Assembly: GCF_007744515.1 (NCBI RefSeq)
Contig: NZ_CP036268.1
Span: 374,824 to 438,823, forward strand
DNA: 64,000 nt
Direction: 5' to 3'
Origin: Stratiformator vulcanicus
GTDB lineage: Bacteria > Planctomycetota > Planctomycetia > Planctomycetales > Planctomycetaceae
The notes beneath the pieces are model-generated. The model did no database searches. It was not told the origin of the DNA and worked only from the letters and a program-made list of their open reading frames with translations. Below are positions 28,047 through 37,696 of this stretch, in pieces. Position 1 is the stretch's first letter. Each line of letters opens with the position of its first letter. The position numbers and the translations under genes were made by a program.

Positions 28047-30153
28047 CGGGCTGCTCTGATTCGACCGATGACGGCTGGCGGCTCATCTCCGCGATCTGCT
28101 TCTGCGCGAAGTGCTTTCGCCATGAGCTGTCGGCCCAATGGGCGATGTGAAGTTCTCTGAGTAAGTCGACGTCACAGATAATGTCGCGCCGGTCGACAGG
28201 ATCGAGACTCTCCGGCCCGACCTCCATCGCGCGTGCCCTTAATTCCTCGCGACGATCGGAGGAGACTGTCATCCCTCCGCGAGTCGCTTCGAGGACGCTG
28301 CAGTGCAGCCGGTGGAAGTTCGGGTCGGTCAACAGCAGTCGGAAAATCTCCGCCCGGTCGACGCCCCTTTGATTTTTGAGCGAATGCTCGATGCGAGCCT
28401 GCTGGTCTCGCAGGATCGCTTGCGGCTGCTGCTCTTCGGGAATCGTCAGTAAGCCTCGATTCCGAAGCCACACGCCGAATCCGACATGACTGACAATCAT
28501 GGAAAGCGGAATCGATAGGGCGAGCGGACTGAGAACCGGCAGGGTCCAAAATAATGAGTTCGGGACAAACAGGGTGACGAACCAAAGCCCGGCGATCCCC
28601 AGCACGGTGTGCCAACGGTGCAGAAAGAACGCATCGCGAATCGACAAGCTGTGATCGCCGCGCTGTTGGGCGTTCCATTGGACGCGTTTGCCGAGCAGGG
28701 TGAGCGCCACGAACGAACTGTGAAACGCCATCATGATCGGAGCCACGAAGATCGAGTGGAGCGTCTCGATCATCACGCCCGCCCATAATCGGGTCGCCCC
28801 GCCGAACTGCTGCGCCCGACCCGAACGGATGACGTCCAGCCCACCCAGAAACTTCGGAACGATCAGCATCGCGAAGATCGACAGGAACAACAGCAAAGCT
28901 TGCACTGCCCCGGGGATGCCCAGCACCGGCGTCGACAATTCCTGACCGGCGTCCGTCGAAAGCCACACCGAAGCGGCCATCCCCGCAACTAAAAAGCAAA
29001 GCCACATCGGTGACGTCAGAAACGCGACCGCGCCCGAGAACAGATGCCATCGGCTGATCGGCGTCAACGGGCACCGCAGGAGGAAATTCAGGTGCTGCAG
29101 ATTCCCCTGACACCACCGCTGGTCACGCTGAGCGTAGCTGAGCGTTGTGTTGGGAAGTTCTTCAAAGCTGTTGACGAGGTCGTCGGCGAGAACGACCTTC
29201 CACCCGGCCCGTCGTAACAGGGCCGCTTCGACAAAGTCGTGGCTGAGAATCTGACCGCCCAGCGGGGCTTCGCCCGGGAGTTCGGGCAGTCCGGCATGTT
29301 GAATGAAGGGCGCGATACGAATGATCGCGTTATGCCCCCAGTAGTTGCCGTCGTCGCCGCAGAAGAGTCGATATCCCCGCGTGAAGATCGGTCCGTAGAC
29401 GGCCGCCGAAAACTGCTGAGCCCGCGCAAACAGCGAAGTCCCACCGATCGGTCGCGGCGGAGTTTGCAGCAGCCCGATCGTCGGATCATCCTCCATCCGG
29501 CCGACCATTTCGATCAAAGTCGACGCCGGCACGATGCTGTCGGCGTCGAGCACGATCATGTACCGATAACCGAGCCCCCAACGCTCGCAGAAGTCGTGCA
29601 GATTCCCGGCCTTGCGGGCAAAATTACGCGGGCGGTGGCGGTAAAAGACTTGGGATTGCTCCAGATCGTTTCCTCCGCTCAGGCGAGACCACGCGAGTTC
29701 TTCTTCGAGCCAGACATCGGGGTCGGTTGAATCGCTGAGGATAAAGAAGTCAAAGTTTGGTCCGGCACCCGCGTTGGCCAAGTCATCTTTCATTGCCTGC
29801 AGACCGGCAAGCACACGCGCCGAGTCTTCGTTATAAACGGGCATGATGATCGCCGTTCGCGCCAGCTTCGATGCGTCGCGCGAATGGTCGATAGGGGCCG
29901 CGTTATACTCGCCGTGGTGAACTTCACGATCGATGAATCCGACGATAGCCGTCGCAAAGCCGTACAGAACCCAACCCGTTAGTGCGGCGAACAACGCGGT
30001 GAGCAGAATGTCCGTTCCGCCGAGCCCGTCCGTCGCGACGACGTCAATGAACACGAAGGCGAACAGAATGGTTCCGATCACCGCCGTGCCGATGATCCAG
30101 TCGCGCGGCTGACTAACGATCGATCGGGTGAGTTTATTGAGAATTTGGTGCAT
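28021..30153 (-). CDS. opgH: Glucans biosynthesis glucosyltransferase H
   Basis: A 710-residue inner-membrane family 2 glycosyltransferase that builds the beta-glucan backbone of osmoregulated periplasmic glucans. Two N-terminal membrane segments precede a cytoplasmic GT2 domain with IIMPVYNEDSARV, SDSTDPD, VLDADS (metal-binding DxD type), SHDFVEA (catalytic Asp) and QRDQRWCQGN (the QxxRW motif). Five or six C-terminal membrane helices then form the translocation channel. The gene is shorter than E. coli OpgH (847 residues) at the N-terminus. Together with opgG and the linker gene upstream it forms one operon. Confidence 0.93.
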   Translation of the reverse strand: MHQILNKLTRSIVSQPRDWIIGTAVIGTILFAFVFIDVVATDGLGGTDILLTALFAALTGWVLYGFATAIVGFIDREVHHGEYNAAPIDHSRDASKLARTAIIMPVYNEDSARVLAGLQAMKDDLANAGAGPNFDFFILSDSTDPDVWLEEELAWSRLSGGNDLEQSQVFYRHRPRNFARKAGNLHDFCERWGLGYRYMIVLDADSIVPASTLIEMVGRMEDDPTIGLLQTPPRPIGGTSLFARAQQFSAAVYGPIFTRGYRLFCGDDGNYWGHNAIIRIAPFIQHAGLPELPGEAPLGGQILSHDFVEAALLRRAGWKVVLADDLVNSFEELPNTTLSYAQRDQRWCQGNLQHLNFLLRCPLTPISRWHLFSGAVAFLTSPMWLCFLVAGMAASVWLSTDAGQELSTPVLGIPGAVQALLLFLSIFAMLIVPKFLGGLDVIRSGRAQQFGGATRLWAGVMIETLHSIFVAPIMMAFHSSFVALTLLGKRVQWNAQQRGDHSLSIRDAFFLHRWHTVLGIAGLWFVTLFVPNSLFWTLPVLSPLALSIPLSMIVSHVGFGVWLRNRGLLTIPEEQQPQAILRDQQARIEHSLKNQRGVDRAEIFRLLLTDPNFHRLHCSVLEATRGGMTVSSDRREELRARAMEVGPESLDPVDRRDIICDVDLLRELHIAHWADSSWRKHFAQKQIAEMSRQPSSVESEQPATAPLTAL

Positions 30154-30282
30154 GAAAGCCTTTGAGTCTTTATGCAGTCAGGGAGACGTTTCCAAATGCC
30201 GTCAATCAACCGACATCACCCGCTTGTTGGAGCGATTCGCTACGATTGTGTGATTTGGCGACGTTCTTAGGTGGCGAAGTTT

Positions 30283-30882
30283 TCAGATCCCAAACGCACG
30301 CTTGATCGATCGGAGTCGGGGCGTCCAAGCCGAGCGCGCCAGCCGCCAATAGGCTTTGCGAAGCAGGACCGGCGGGCGGTCGATCGGTTGCGGATGCATC
30401 TTTGTCGGCACTTCGACGGGAACGATATCTCGGGCGATCGTCTGCAGAATGCGATCGGCAGCATGGGTCGCCTGGGGCGAGCCTTCCCAGGCGCCGGGAA
30501 ATTCGTCGAAGACTTTTCGCAGGATCATCGCGACGTCGGTCGGCACGGTCATCGGCTCTGATTGAAGGCCGGTCCGTCGGCGATAAAACCGCCGCGTCAC
30601 CTCATCAAATTCGTCGATCGCCTGTTCGACGCATTGATGCACCAGGGCGTAACCCTCGAGCATTTCGCCATCGGCGGTCTTCTCACAGCATTGATCGACG
30701 ATCCGCTTTGTGACCGTCGCGATCTCATCAGGTTCACGCATTCCACACGAAGTCAGATACGCAGCAACGACGCGACGCGCACATCGCGAGTCCCACTCGT
30801 TGAGGCGATTTGCTTCGTCACAAACCGACGGCTGCTGCGATTGTGCAGCAGTGTTGGTTTCGTTGACGATTACGGCTGACAT
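30283..30882 (-). CDS. Hypothetical protein between opgG and opgH
   Basis: A 199-residue soluble protein from ATG 30882 (GGAGC six bases upstream). It is mainly helical with Cys residues (NEWDSRCARRVVAAYLTSCG, RIVDQCCEKT) and a basic C-terminus (RKAYWRLARSAWTPRLRSIKRAF). It overlaps opgG by 13 bases and precedes opgH by 129 bases, so it is part of the glucan operon. It does not match E. coli opg genes. It may be a regulatory or scaffold protein for the glucosyltransferase; that is inference from position only. Confidence 0.75.
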   Translation of the reverse strand: MSAVIVNETNTAAQSQQPSVCDEANRLNEWDSRCARRVVAAYLTSCGMREPDEIATVTKRIVDQCCEKTADGEMLEGYALVHQCVEQAIDEFDEVTRRFYRRRTGLQSEPMTVPTDVAMILRKVFDEFPGAWEGSPQATHAADRILQTIARDIVPVEVPTKMHPQPIDRPPVLLRKAYWRLARSAWTPRLRSIKRAFGI

Positions 30883-32555
30883 CGGTAGCTCCATGTTTCT
30901 GAAAGAAAGTCTTTGCCGGAGACGAGGCACGCCCGTGCTTCGCCTGACAGTTCCGTTCCGGCTTGCAGGTCAAAGACTGCAACGATCGTTCCATCTTCAG
31001 CGCGCCGGACCAGCGGTCCGGCGATTAAGCGGTCTTTCGGCGTGACGAGAACGTCAAAGTCGCGATCTCTCGCCGAGTCATCTAATCCTCCGCCACCGAA
31101 GGTCAGCATGACCTTCGCCACATCCTGCTTCGCGTTGTAAGTCACGGAAGAGCTCAGTACGCGTCCTCCGGAAAAGGCCGGAGGATTCCCAGAGCAAAAC
31201 AGCAGGTCGTATTTCAGGTCGATGACGTCGTCTGCGAGGATCGGCCGCTCCGGTACCCAGAACGCCGCGATGTTATCGATCCACTCACCGGGTGATTCGA
31301 TTTCGAGCAGTTCGACGCGTCCGCGACCAAGCGATTGCTTCGGTTCGACCCATATCGAATATCTCCGATGATAAAGGGCCTCATCATCTCGGTAGTTGTC
31401 ATAAGACTGATCGCGTTGCAGCAGTCCGAAACCCCGCAGTCCGTCAAATTCGAAGACTGAGCGTGTGGTCGTCGACGGGCACCGCAGCGGACGCCACAAC
31501 CACTCTCCGCTCTCGGACCAACAAAGCAAGCCGTCGGCATCATGGACTTCAGGGCGGCTATCGCCCGAAGGCGGCGGCGTTCCATCCCCCCACATGAACA
31601 TGCTGGTGATGGGGGCGATGCACAACTTGCCGATCTGATGCCGGGCTTTCAGCCGAGCGGTGACATCGAGCCGGGTGGTGTCTCCCGGGTAGATGTCGAA
31701 CCGATACGCACCGGTGATCCCGGCACTGTCGAGCAATGCCCACGCTCGGACGCGCTCGGCGTCGGGCTTCGGACGTTCGACCCAATACTCTCGAAAACTC
31801 GGAAACTGCTCCGGCATATTCGAGGCGGTGTCGATGGCCAATCCGCGGGCGGAGGAACCATAGATATGATCCGATCCGAGGGCGCGAAAATAGGTCGCAC
31901 CTAAGAAGCTGGCCACCTCTCGATAGCTCTCTTCTCCTTGAAAAATGGAGTTCAAGCGGATGCCCGCGTAGCCGAACTGTTCGGGGATTTGATCGCGTTT
32001 GACGACGTCATCAAGATACCAGAACAGGTCGGGATCAAACGCGATTGGCTTGATCTCCGGCTGTCGCTCGGCATTAGCTTCAACGGTCGGATCGCCGGAG
32101 CCGATCGCAGGGGCCGCGGCTGAGTCCGCAACAGAGTCGGACAGCACCTGCCACACCCGCACCGGCTCTTTGAAGATATACCCGGCGTGGAATAGGTCGA
32201 GAATCCAGCCGAGGTCATCCCCCTTCCAGAACTGCTTGTCCGGATCGAAGATGATCTTTCGGTAGCCGTCGTAATCGATGTCGGCCAGCGGGCCGGAGAC
32301 GATCGGGATGGCCCCTTCACGCGGGCCACGGGCGATCGCGGTTTGCCAGACTTTCTCAAAGACCGGGTCGACGTCAGGCGGCGGAGAATTCCCGCCATAA
32401 ATGTGCGGCCCGGTCGGGACGGCTACCGTCTGCTCTACGTCCGAGGAGCGCGAAGCGACGAACACAATGATGATGACCGCAGCGCAGAATAAACCGATCG
32501 CCGCCGACTTCCATGGCGGGGCTGAACGTCGTTCTGTCTTCGAAACCGTAGCCAC
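30870..32555 (-). CDS. opgG: Glucan biosynthesis protein G (periplasmic)
   Basis: A 561-residue protein. An N-terminal membrane anchor (AAIGLFCAAVIIIVFVAS) precedes a large periplasmic beta-sandwich region of the OpgG/OpgD family. Family blocks visible are DYDGYRKIIFDPDKQFW, FFRALGSDHIYGSSARGLAID-type sequence (here YFRALGSDHIYGSSARGLA), APITSMFMWGDG, GLCWSESGEWLWRPL-like sequence and FGLLQRDQSYDNYRDDEALYHRR. The family is needed for glucan assembly and branching in the periplasm. It is the first gene of the opgG-linker-opgH operon. A leader region of about 1 kb lies upstream. Confidence 0.93.
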   Translation of the reverse strand: MATVSKTERRSAPPWKSAAIGLFCAAVIIIVFVASRSSDVEQTVAVPTGPHIYGGNSPPPDVDPVFEKVWQTAIARGPREGAIPIVSGPLADIDYDGYRKIIFDPDKQFWKGDDLGWILDLFHAGYIFKEPVRVWQVLSDSVADSAAAPAIGSGDPTVEANAERQPEIKPIAFDPDLFWYLDDVVKRDQIPEQFGYAGIRLNSIFQGEESYREVASFLGATYFRALGSDHIYGSSARGLAIDTASNMPEQFPSFREYWVERPKPDAERVRAWALLDSAGITGAYRFDIYPGDTTRLDVTARLKARHQIGKLCIAPITSMFMWGDGTPPPSGDSRPEVHDADGLLCWSESGEWLWRPLRCPSTTTRSVFEFDGLRGFGLLQRDQSYDNYRDDEALYHRRYSIWVEPKQSLGRGRVELLEIESPGEWIDNIAAFWVPERPILADDVIDLKYDLLFCSGNPPAFSGGRVLSSSVTYNAKQDVAKVMLTFGGGGLDDSARDRDFDVLVTPKDRLIAGPLVRRAEDGTIVAVFDLQAGTELSGEARACLVSGKDFLSETWSYRCQP

Positions 32556-33563
32556 TTCTTCCTACTGCAACTTTCCGCCGACCCGTGAGGCCGGCCATCG
32601 GCTTAAAAAGCGAGAGTCGATTTCGACGGGACGCCATTGAAGCCATTGTTCCTGAGTTTTGTCGCAGCGCTCGCATCATCAGATCCTCATCCGATCGTGA
32701 GCGCGACCTGACCGATCGAATATGCGCAGCATCGTCGAACGGCGCGCACTCTCAAGAGTGAAAACATTAAATTTTGATCGAGTCGACGCATCCATAACTG
32801 TTGAGGTGGACGCCTTGCATTTTCAACGTGGCAAAATCGCGCGAAGACGTTGGAAAACGCTGGGAAATTGCGCGTTTCTGCGTCAGTGACGCAAAATAGA
32901 TCGCAAGATCGGTTCGACTCCGGGCAAGAGTCTCCCGACCGGGTACGTCCGGGTTTCCCCGATGTCTTGGAGGGCAAATACCCTGTTACGTCCAAGCGGA
33001 GTTGCGAACGGCCGACCTGCGCCGCCTTTTCAACTGGTCGTTTTCGAAGGTTTTCAGGCATCAGCAACGCGCTTTTACGCTGCATTCGACACATTCAACG
33101 AGACCAAACTCGAATGCTTGCTAAGCGGCTTACTGATGATGGATTTAAAAACGCACAGGCGACATAAAGTTGAATCATAAGGTTGAATCAAATCGTCCTT
33201 CTGGCGATCGATCTGTCATCGATTGATGCCCTCTGCCCGCCTCCGCCGCAGAGGCGAATGTCGCAATGACATCGACGCTTCACCCACAGGTCATTTTTTC
33301 AATGAGATCGTCGGTCGGTGTGTCGGAACCGTCTAGCCACAACGGAAATGCCCGTAATCTTGTGGGGGAAGCAATCACGTCAGCACGGGTGACGAGTCGT
33401 GATGCCGTCGCGACGCTCAACCGTTCCAGGCCAGTCGAGCCGTACTGCGGATCGTCAGCAATTCGGCAAATTTCAACGAAATTGTGCGTCGATGCGATTC
33501 GCTCGCGAACCTCCGGAAGTACCCTTGCGGTCTCTCGGTAAGATTCAGAAGATATTGCTCTCC
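32556..33563. other. Intergenic region of about 1 kb before tRNA-Ser
   Basis: Only short low-quality open frames lie here. AT-richer patches occur near 32760-32780 and 33140-33200. A perfect palindrome lies at 32879-32893 and a direct repeat GTTGAATCA at about 33171 and 33183. It should contain the opg operon promoter. It is also the backbone side of the presumed island boundary. Confidence 0.4.
32879..32893. promoter_or_regulatory. Perfect palindrome, candidate operator
   Basis: TGCGTCAGTGACGCA is a 7+1+7 perfect inverted repeat in the long region upstream of opgG. Its size and symmetry fit a dimeric regulator site, but no regulator can be named and its distance to the opgG start (about 325 bases) is large. 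Confidence 0.4.
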
Positions 33564-33649
<86 letters not shown>

Positions 33650-33727
33650 TTTTGTTTTCACCGCTACGCGTAACACGTTTCGCTGAGGCATGTTACGTAA
33701 GACAATAGCCATCGTCGATGCTTCCCG

Positions 33728-33755
33728 GTGCACGATTGGTGCACAACTTGTGCAC
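33728..33755. promoter_or_regulatory. Three GTGCAC sites at 11-base spacing before the integrase
   Basis: GTGCAC occurs at 33728-33733, 33739-33744 and 33750-33755, each start exactly 11 bases apart, so all face the same side of the helix. They lie between the tRNA and the integrase start. Candidate recombinase or excisionase binding sites, or an operator for the integrase gene. Confidence 0.5.
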
Positions 33756-33768
33756 GGGAGTGTATCCG

Positions 33769-35082
33769 ATGGCGCCGAAGAAGATCGCCCGCCGACAGAA
33801 AGTCGGCCGCGTGAGTGTCTATCTCCACCACGCTAGTTGGTGGCTCTATTATCGGGAGCTTGGTACCCCGGTCAGGCGGCGGTGTTCGAGCGACCGTGAT
33901 GTCGCGCTTGAAACAGCCGCACGTGTCAATGCGCAGCTCGCAAGGGGTTGTCCCCAAGAAGCGACGTTCGTTCCCATTTCTATCGGAGAACTGAGGCGAC
34001 GCTTTCTCGAATACCACGAAGACGTCGCCCGCTCATCAGTGGCGACGGTACGTCGCTACGAGGCAGCGACCGATCACCTCAGCAAATTCGCGGGATCATC
34101 ACCAGCTCACTTGCTCGACGTGGAGGCGTTCGCGAAGCACCTACGGTCGATCGAGGTGCCGCCCAATGGCCATCCGCATACAGCCTGTCGCCCACTGCGA
34201 GAGAAGGGGGTTCGGTACATTCTCGAAGTTTGTCGAGGAATGTATTCCTATGCGAAGCGGTCGCGAAACTTGCCCGCATACGAGGAGAATCCTTTCAGCA
34301 GGATTCGGATCGATCGCCTCCCGGCTACGGACTCAAAACCGATTTTCGTATTTGACGAAGTTGAAGAGGAGAAGTTCCTCCGGGTAGCCGACGCATTCGA
34401 CTTCGCCATCCACTTCGTTCTGGCGAAAACAGGCCTGCGACCCGGCGAATTGGTTCATTTGATGGTCGATGACGTCCACCCCGATGACGCGCTGCTGACA
34501 GTACGGAATCGACCGCAACTGGGGTGGAGAACCAAGACCGGACAAGAGCGGATCGTCCCACTGGTCAAACCGGTCTGCGTGCTGCTTCGCTGCGTTGTCG
34601 GCCATCGACACGGTGGCCCTTTATTTCTGCGACGACGATTCCATCTCGGCGAAACCGCTGAATTGCAATCGGAATCGGAAATGTCGGCCGCACTCCTTGA
34701 GCAAGGTCGCGGCAAAAACCGGCTGACGCGACGGGAACTCGCTACCGAAGCCCGCCGCGTCTGGCGGGACGCAGGGGCGTTGAAAACCGACGATATCCGA
34801 AAGTCGATGATCCGGACCGCTCGTCGTGCGGGACTCATCGGCGTGACCTGCCCAAAGTCTTGGCGTCACACGTTTGCCACACTGCTGCAGGAAGCTGAAG
34901 TCGATCCCGTCGTGCGGCAATTGCTACTCGGGCACAAGGTGACCGACTCGACCGAATTGGGCATGACAGCGCGCTACACACACACCCGCCTTCGGACGCT
35001 GCGGCTTCAGCTCGAACGAGCGATTTCGCTTCGCCCGCAAACCTTGAACCTCGCACGCAATCACACAGAGGACCACAAATAA
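33769..35082 (+). CDS. Tyrosine recombinase / integrase
   Basis: A 437-residue protein from ATG 33769, preceded by GGGAG; an upstream ATG at 33718 would translate the GTGCAC sites. The C-terminal catalytic domain shows the first Arg ([13 protein letters not shown]), the second Arg block [14 protein letters not shown] with Lys replacing the usual first His, the [10 protein letters not shown] block and the nucleophile Tyr in TARYTHTRL. The N-terminal half is a SAM-like core-binding domain ([18 protein letters not shown]). It sits directly after tRNA-Ser, the classic arrangement for site-specific integration. Its stop overlaps the start of the following serine recombinase. Confidence 0.92.
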   Translation: MAPKKIARRQKVGRVSVYLHHASWWLYYRELGTPVRRRCSSDRDVALETAARVNAQLARGCPQEATFVPISIGELRRRFLEYHEDVARSSVATVRRYEAATDHLSKFAGSSPAHLLDVEAFAKHLRSIEVPPNGHPHTACRPLREKGVRYILEVCRGMYSYAKRSRNLPAYEENPFSRIRIDRLPATDSKPIFVFDEVEEEKFLRVADAFDFAIHFVLAKTGLRPGELVHLMVDDVHPDDALLTVRNRPQLGWRTKTGQERIVPLVKPVCVLLRCVVGHRHGGPLFLRRRFHLGETAELQSESEMSAALLEQGRGKNRLTRRELATEARRVWRDAGALKTDDIRKSMIRTARRAGLIGVTCPKSWRHTFATLLQEAEVDPVVRQLLLGHKVTDSTELGMTARYTHTRLRTLRLQLERAISLRPQTLNLARNHTEDHK

Positions 35083-37001
35083 TGCACACTTTTATTAACG
35101 CCTCGCGGCCCGACGGCATTCTACGAGTGCTTAAACCCGGCAGAATCTCTACGCCAAACCAACGCGATGAAGCTATTCAAGCCAAGAACGACACTGTCGA
35201 ACAATGGCTTAGACAGCGATTTGACGGCGAGATCGAGTTCAAATACGTGTCACAGCAGGTCAGCGGCTATTCCTGTCAAAACGAGGTCTATAGTCAATCG
35301 CTTGCCTTTGTGTGTGACCAGTGGCCCGATTTGGTGGTCGTAACCGAAATCCGGGAAATCGTGAGGGAGCCATCTCGCCAGCACACTTTTATCAACACAT
35401 GTGTTGATAACGATGTTCGACTTATCTCTATCCGAGGAGCACTCGATACGGCAGATCCCAATTGGCGGCAGAGCGCCTGCGTCGGTGCACTACTTGAAAG
35501 CATGGCGCCGGCCGAAGCCTCTGAACGGGTCAAGGAAATGGCGGCATATAGTTTTAAGCGGGGAGGAATGACTCTCAAGGTCAGATTCGGCTACGAGAAA
35601 ATCCCCGTAAACGAACGAGTCGTCGAGAAGAACGGCGATTGCGTCGCCATTCGGAAACTGACCTAATGTACCCCTGTCATCCAAAAAATGTACCAAATGG
35701 CGATCGTCGGAAAAAGTGCTGTGCAAATAGCGGAATGGCTCAACGAATCGGGTGTGAAACCGGGACGATACACTCAATTGCAGCAATGGTCATCGAAGAC
35801 TGTTGGTAACCTTCTTCGAGATCGACTTCTTTATGGACTCCGGCGGTTTGGCAAGCAGAAGTCACGTTGGCTGCTCAATGCCGGAAAATACAGGATCGAA
35901 AAGAATCCGAACCCTGATGAAGATTACCGGCCCGAACTCGCCCACATAACAGAGGAGCAGTTCGATAAGCTCCAAGACGCCCTTGATCGCCGCAAGCGGG
36001 GTGGTCAAAAAACCGGAAAAGAAAATCCACTTTATGGAAAGCCGCGGAGCCGAACGAAGTGGCCGGGACAAACCGCTAGCTGCAGTGTCTGCGGCGAACG
36101 AATGCACTCGGACGGTCGTCACCTCCGATGCAAAGACTCAGCAGTTCAATACGGGTCGAAGTGCTGGAATCATGTGAAGGCCAAGAACGAAGTGGTAGTC
36201 AATGAGGTAATACCGTGGTTGACCTCCTTAATAAGAGAAAACCCTGAATTTCTACAGGAGGCTATCTCGGCCTGTTGGGTCGAATATCAACGCGAAATCG
36301 ACGGTCTCGGCGCGGAGGCAAAAAAGATCAGCAAGCAAATGGCGAGTCTTGAACGAGAGCTAAAGAATTTGACACAGGCGATCCGTCTTGCCGATACTTC
36401 GGGCAAGTCGTTGCCGACTTTGCTTGATGCAGTTGAAGTGACTCAGAATCAGCTTTCTGACCTTAAAACCTGGAAAGAGGAGAACACACTTGTCGTGTCG
36501 CAGCGACGGTATGCTTCCATCGGGGCGGTTTCGGCACACTTTGACAACGCCTTTCTCGAACTCGCGCGAACGTCGCTAGATTTTGCGGAGGTTCTCCGTG
36601 ATCTCATGCCGACGTTCGAAATTTTTCCCGTAAAAGCTCTGGACTCCAATCAGGTTCGACCTATGGGGGAAGTGGTTGCTTCAATACCCTGCGGCCCAGA
36701 CTTGTCGGACCGTCAAGAGTTTCGGAAGCGCTTTTATCTATTTCAGCCCTCCAAACCGATTCAGCTGCTGGACTCGATAAAAGAAATGCGAATGGAACAT
36801 CCCGACTGGTCACGGTGCCAAATTATGAAAGCGGTTGGCGAACGCAAATCGACAGTCGAGCGGAGTATTTTTATTCTCAAAGTCATGGAAAAAGAGGGAC
36901 TTTCGGTGCCTTTTCGCCGGCTGCATTGCAAACCTGAGAAAGCGTCTCGATTGTATCGAGAAGAGACAAGAGCAGCCGAGAAAAGAAAGAGAACTTCTTG
37001 A
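35082..37001 (+). pseudogene. Large serine recombinase interrupted by one in-frame TAA
   Basis: One reading frame encodes both halves. Residues 1-194 form a resolvase-type N-terminal domain with the putative nucleophile in GRISTPNQ, followed by TEIREIVREP. A TAA at 35664-35666 interrupts it, and the frame then continues with CTPVIQKMYQMAIVGKS into the recombinase domain (IAEWLNESGVKPG, VGNLLRDRLLYG), a zinc ribbon (CSVCGERMH and later CKDSAVQYGSKCW) and a coiled coil of about 60 residues. An ATG after the stop (35688) has no ribosome-binding site. The start shares one base with the integrase stop, so the two recombinases were one transcriptional unit. Most likely a recent nonsense mutation; two separate functional chains are possible but less likely. 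Confidence 0.85.
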
Positions 37002-37360
37002 TAAGTGTCAGCTCAATGGATGGAGTCGACTTAATGGTGTTGTACGCCTCAGAGTTTTCTGGGGCACCTTCATTAACAACCGAGCAGAAAGGTTCCAATA
37101 CGAAGTATGCTGATCAACAGACATGAGGCGGGCCTTTTAGATGGGGTTCAATTCGACTCCGAAACAATCCGTGAAGCTGTTTGATCTCGCGGTACCGGTG
37201 TAGAGCGGAAACGGGCTATCTAGTCCACATGAATCGGCTGCTGACGACCGCGTATCAGGCACTGGCCGGAGGCGAATCTATATAGATTACACAAACGAGG
37301 ATCGACGGGGCGACGCTGCCGCATGGGGTCCTAGTCTTAAGCTCACGTCATTTCTCATCG

Positions 37361-37392
37361 AAGGCCGGTTCGACGTATGTCGGCCCGGCCTT
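37361..37392 (+). terminator. Terminator-like hairpin in the island
   Basis: AAGGCCGG (37361-37368) pairs with CCGGCCTT (37385-37392) around a 16-base loop and is followed by TCTTAATT. This could end the recombinase transcript or a small RNA. Confidence 0.5.
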
Positions 37393-37449
37393 TCTTAATT
37401 GAGGAGCTCGACAGCGACTTCTCGAATCTCGCCCTTGCGGCCCTCAACT

Positions 37450-37481
37450 GATGCCCCCGGTCGTGCGCGACCGGGGGCATC
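37450..37481 (+). terminator. Strong rho-independent terminator
   Basis: GATGCCCCCGGTCG (37450-37463) and CGACCGGGGGCATC (37468-37481) form a perfect 14-bp stem with a TGCG tetraloop, followed by TTTATTT. It lies just upstream of the small gene at 37501. Confidence 0.88.
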
Positions 37482-37500
37482 TTTATTTAAGGACACCTAT

Positions 37501-37656
37501 ATGAGTAAGAAATCCCGACTGCCGATGAAGCGGCGGTTTTGGAAGACGGCGATAGTCGGCACATCGGTGCATGCCAGCCGTCGTCGAACGATCAATGCCC
37601 CGCAACGCAGCAACCGACAATCGATCCACCTTCACCGCCGCGTTGGCGGTTCGTGA
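37501..37656 (+). CDS. Small highly basic protein, 51 residues
   Basis: ATG 37501 has AAGGA seven bases upstream. The translation (MSKKSRLPMKRRFWKTAIVG, then Arg/His/Asn-rich) is strongly basic, which suggests nucleic-acid binding if expressed. It follows a strong terminator closely, so its promoter would have to overlap the hairpin region. No family recognised; could be spurious. Confidence 0.4.
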   Translation: MSKKSRLPMKRRFWKTAIVGTSVHASRRRTINAPQRSNRQSIHLHRRVGGS

Positions 37657-37696
37657 TACATCACTATGAATCAAATTCAAACCGGGAGAATGAAAG

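Larger units (their letters stand above)
37002..37500 (+). other. Island intergenic region with serial terminator-like hairpins
   Basis: No convincing gene of normal size. It contains two hairpins (see separate entries) and a 24-codon micro-frame (ATG 37377 to TGA 37449-37451) between them. The segment 37140-37360 holds no clear open frame and could encode a small RNA ending at the first hairpin. Confidence 0.4.

Noticed and set aside
33718..33768. Earlier ATG for the tyrosine integrase
   Set aside because: It would translate the GTGCAC repeats and lacks a ribosome-binding site; ATG 33769 has GGGAG at good spacing.
35664..35666. Recoding of the in-frame TAA in the serine recombinase
   Set aside because: TAA is not a selenocysteine or pyrrolysine codon and no frameshift or readthrough element is visible; a nonsense mutation is simpler.
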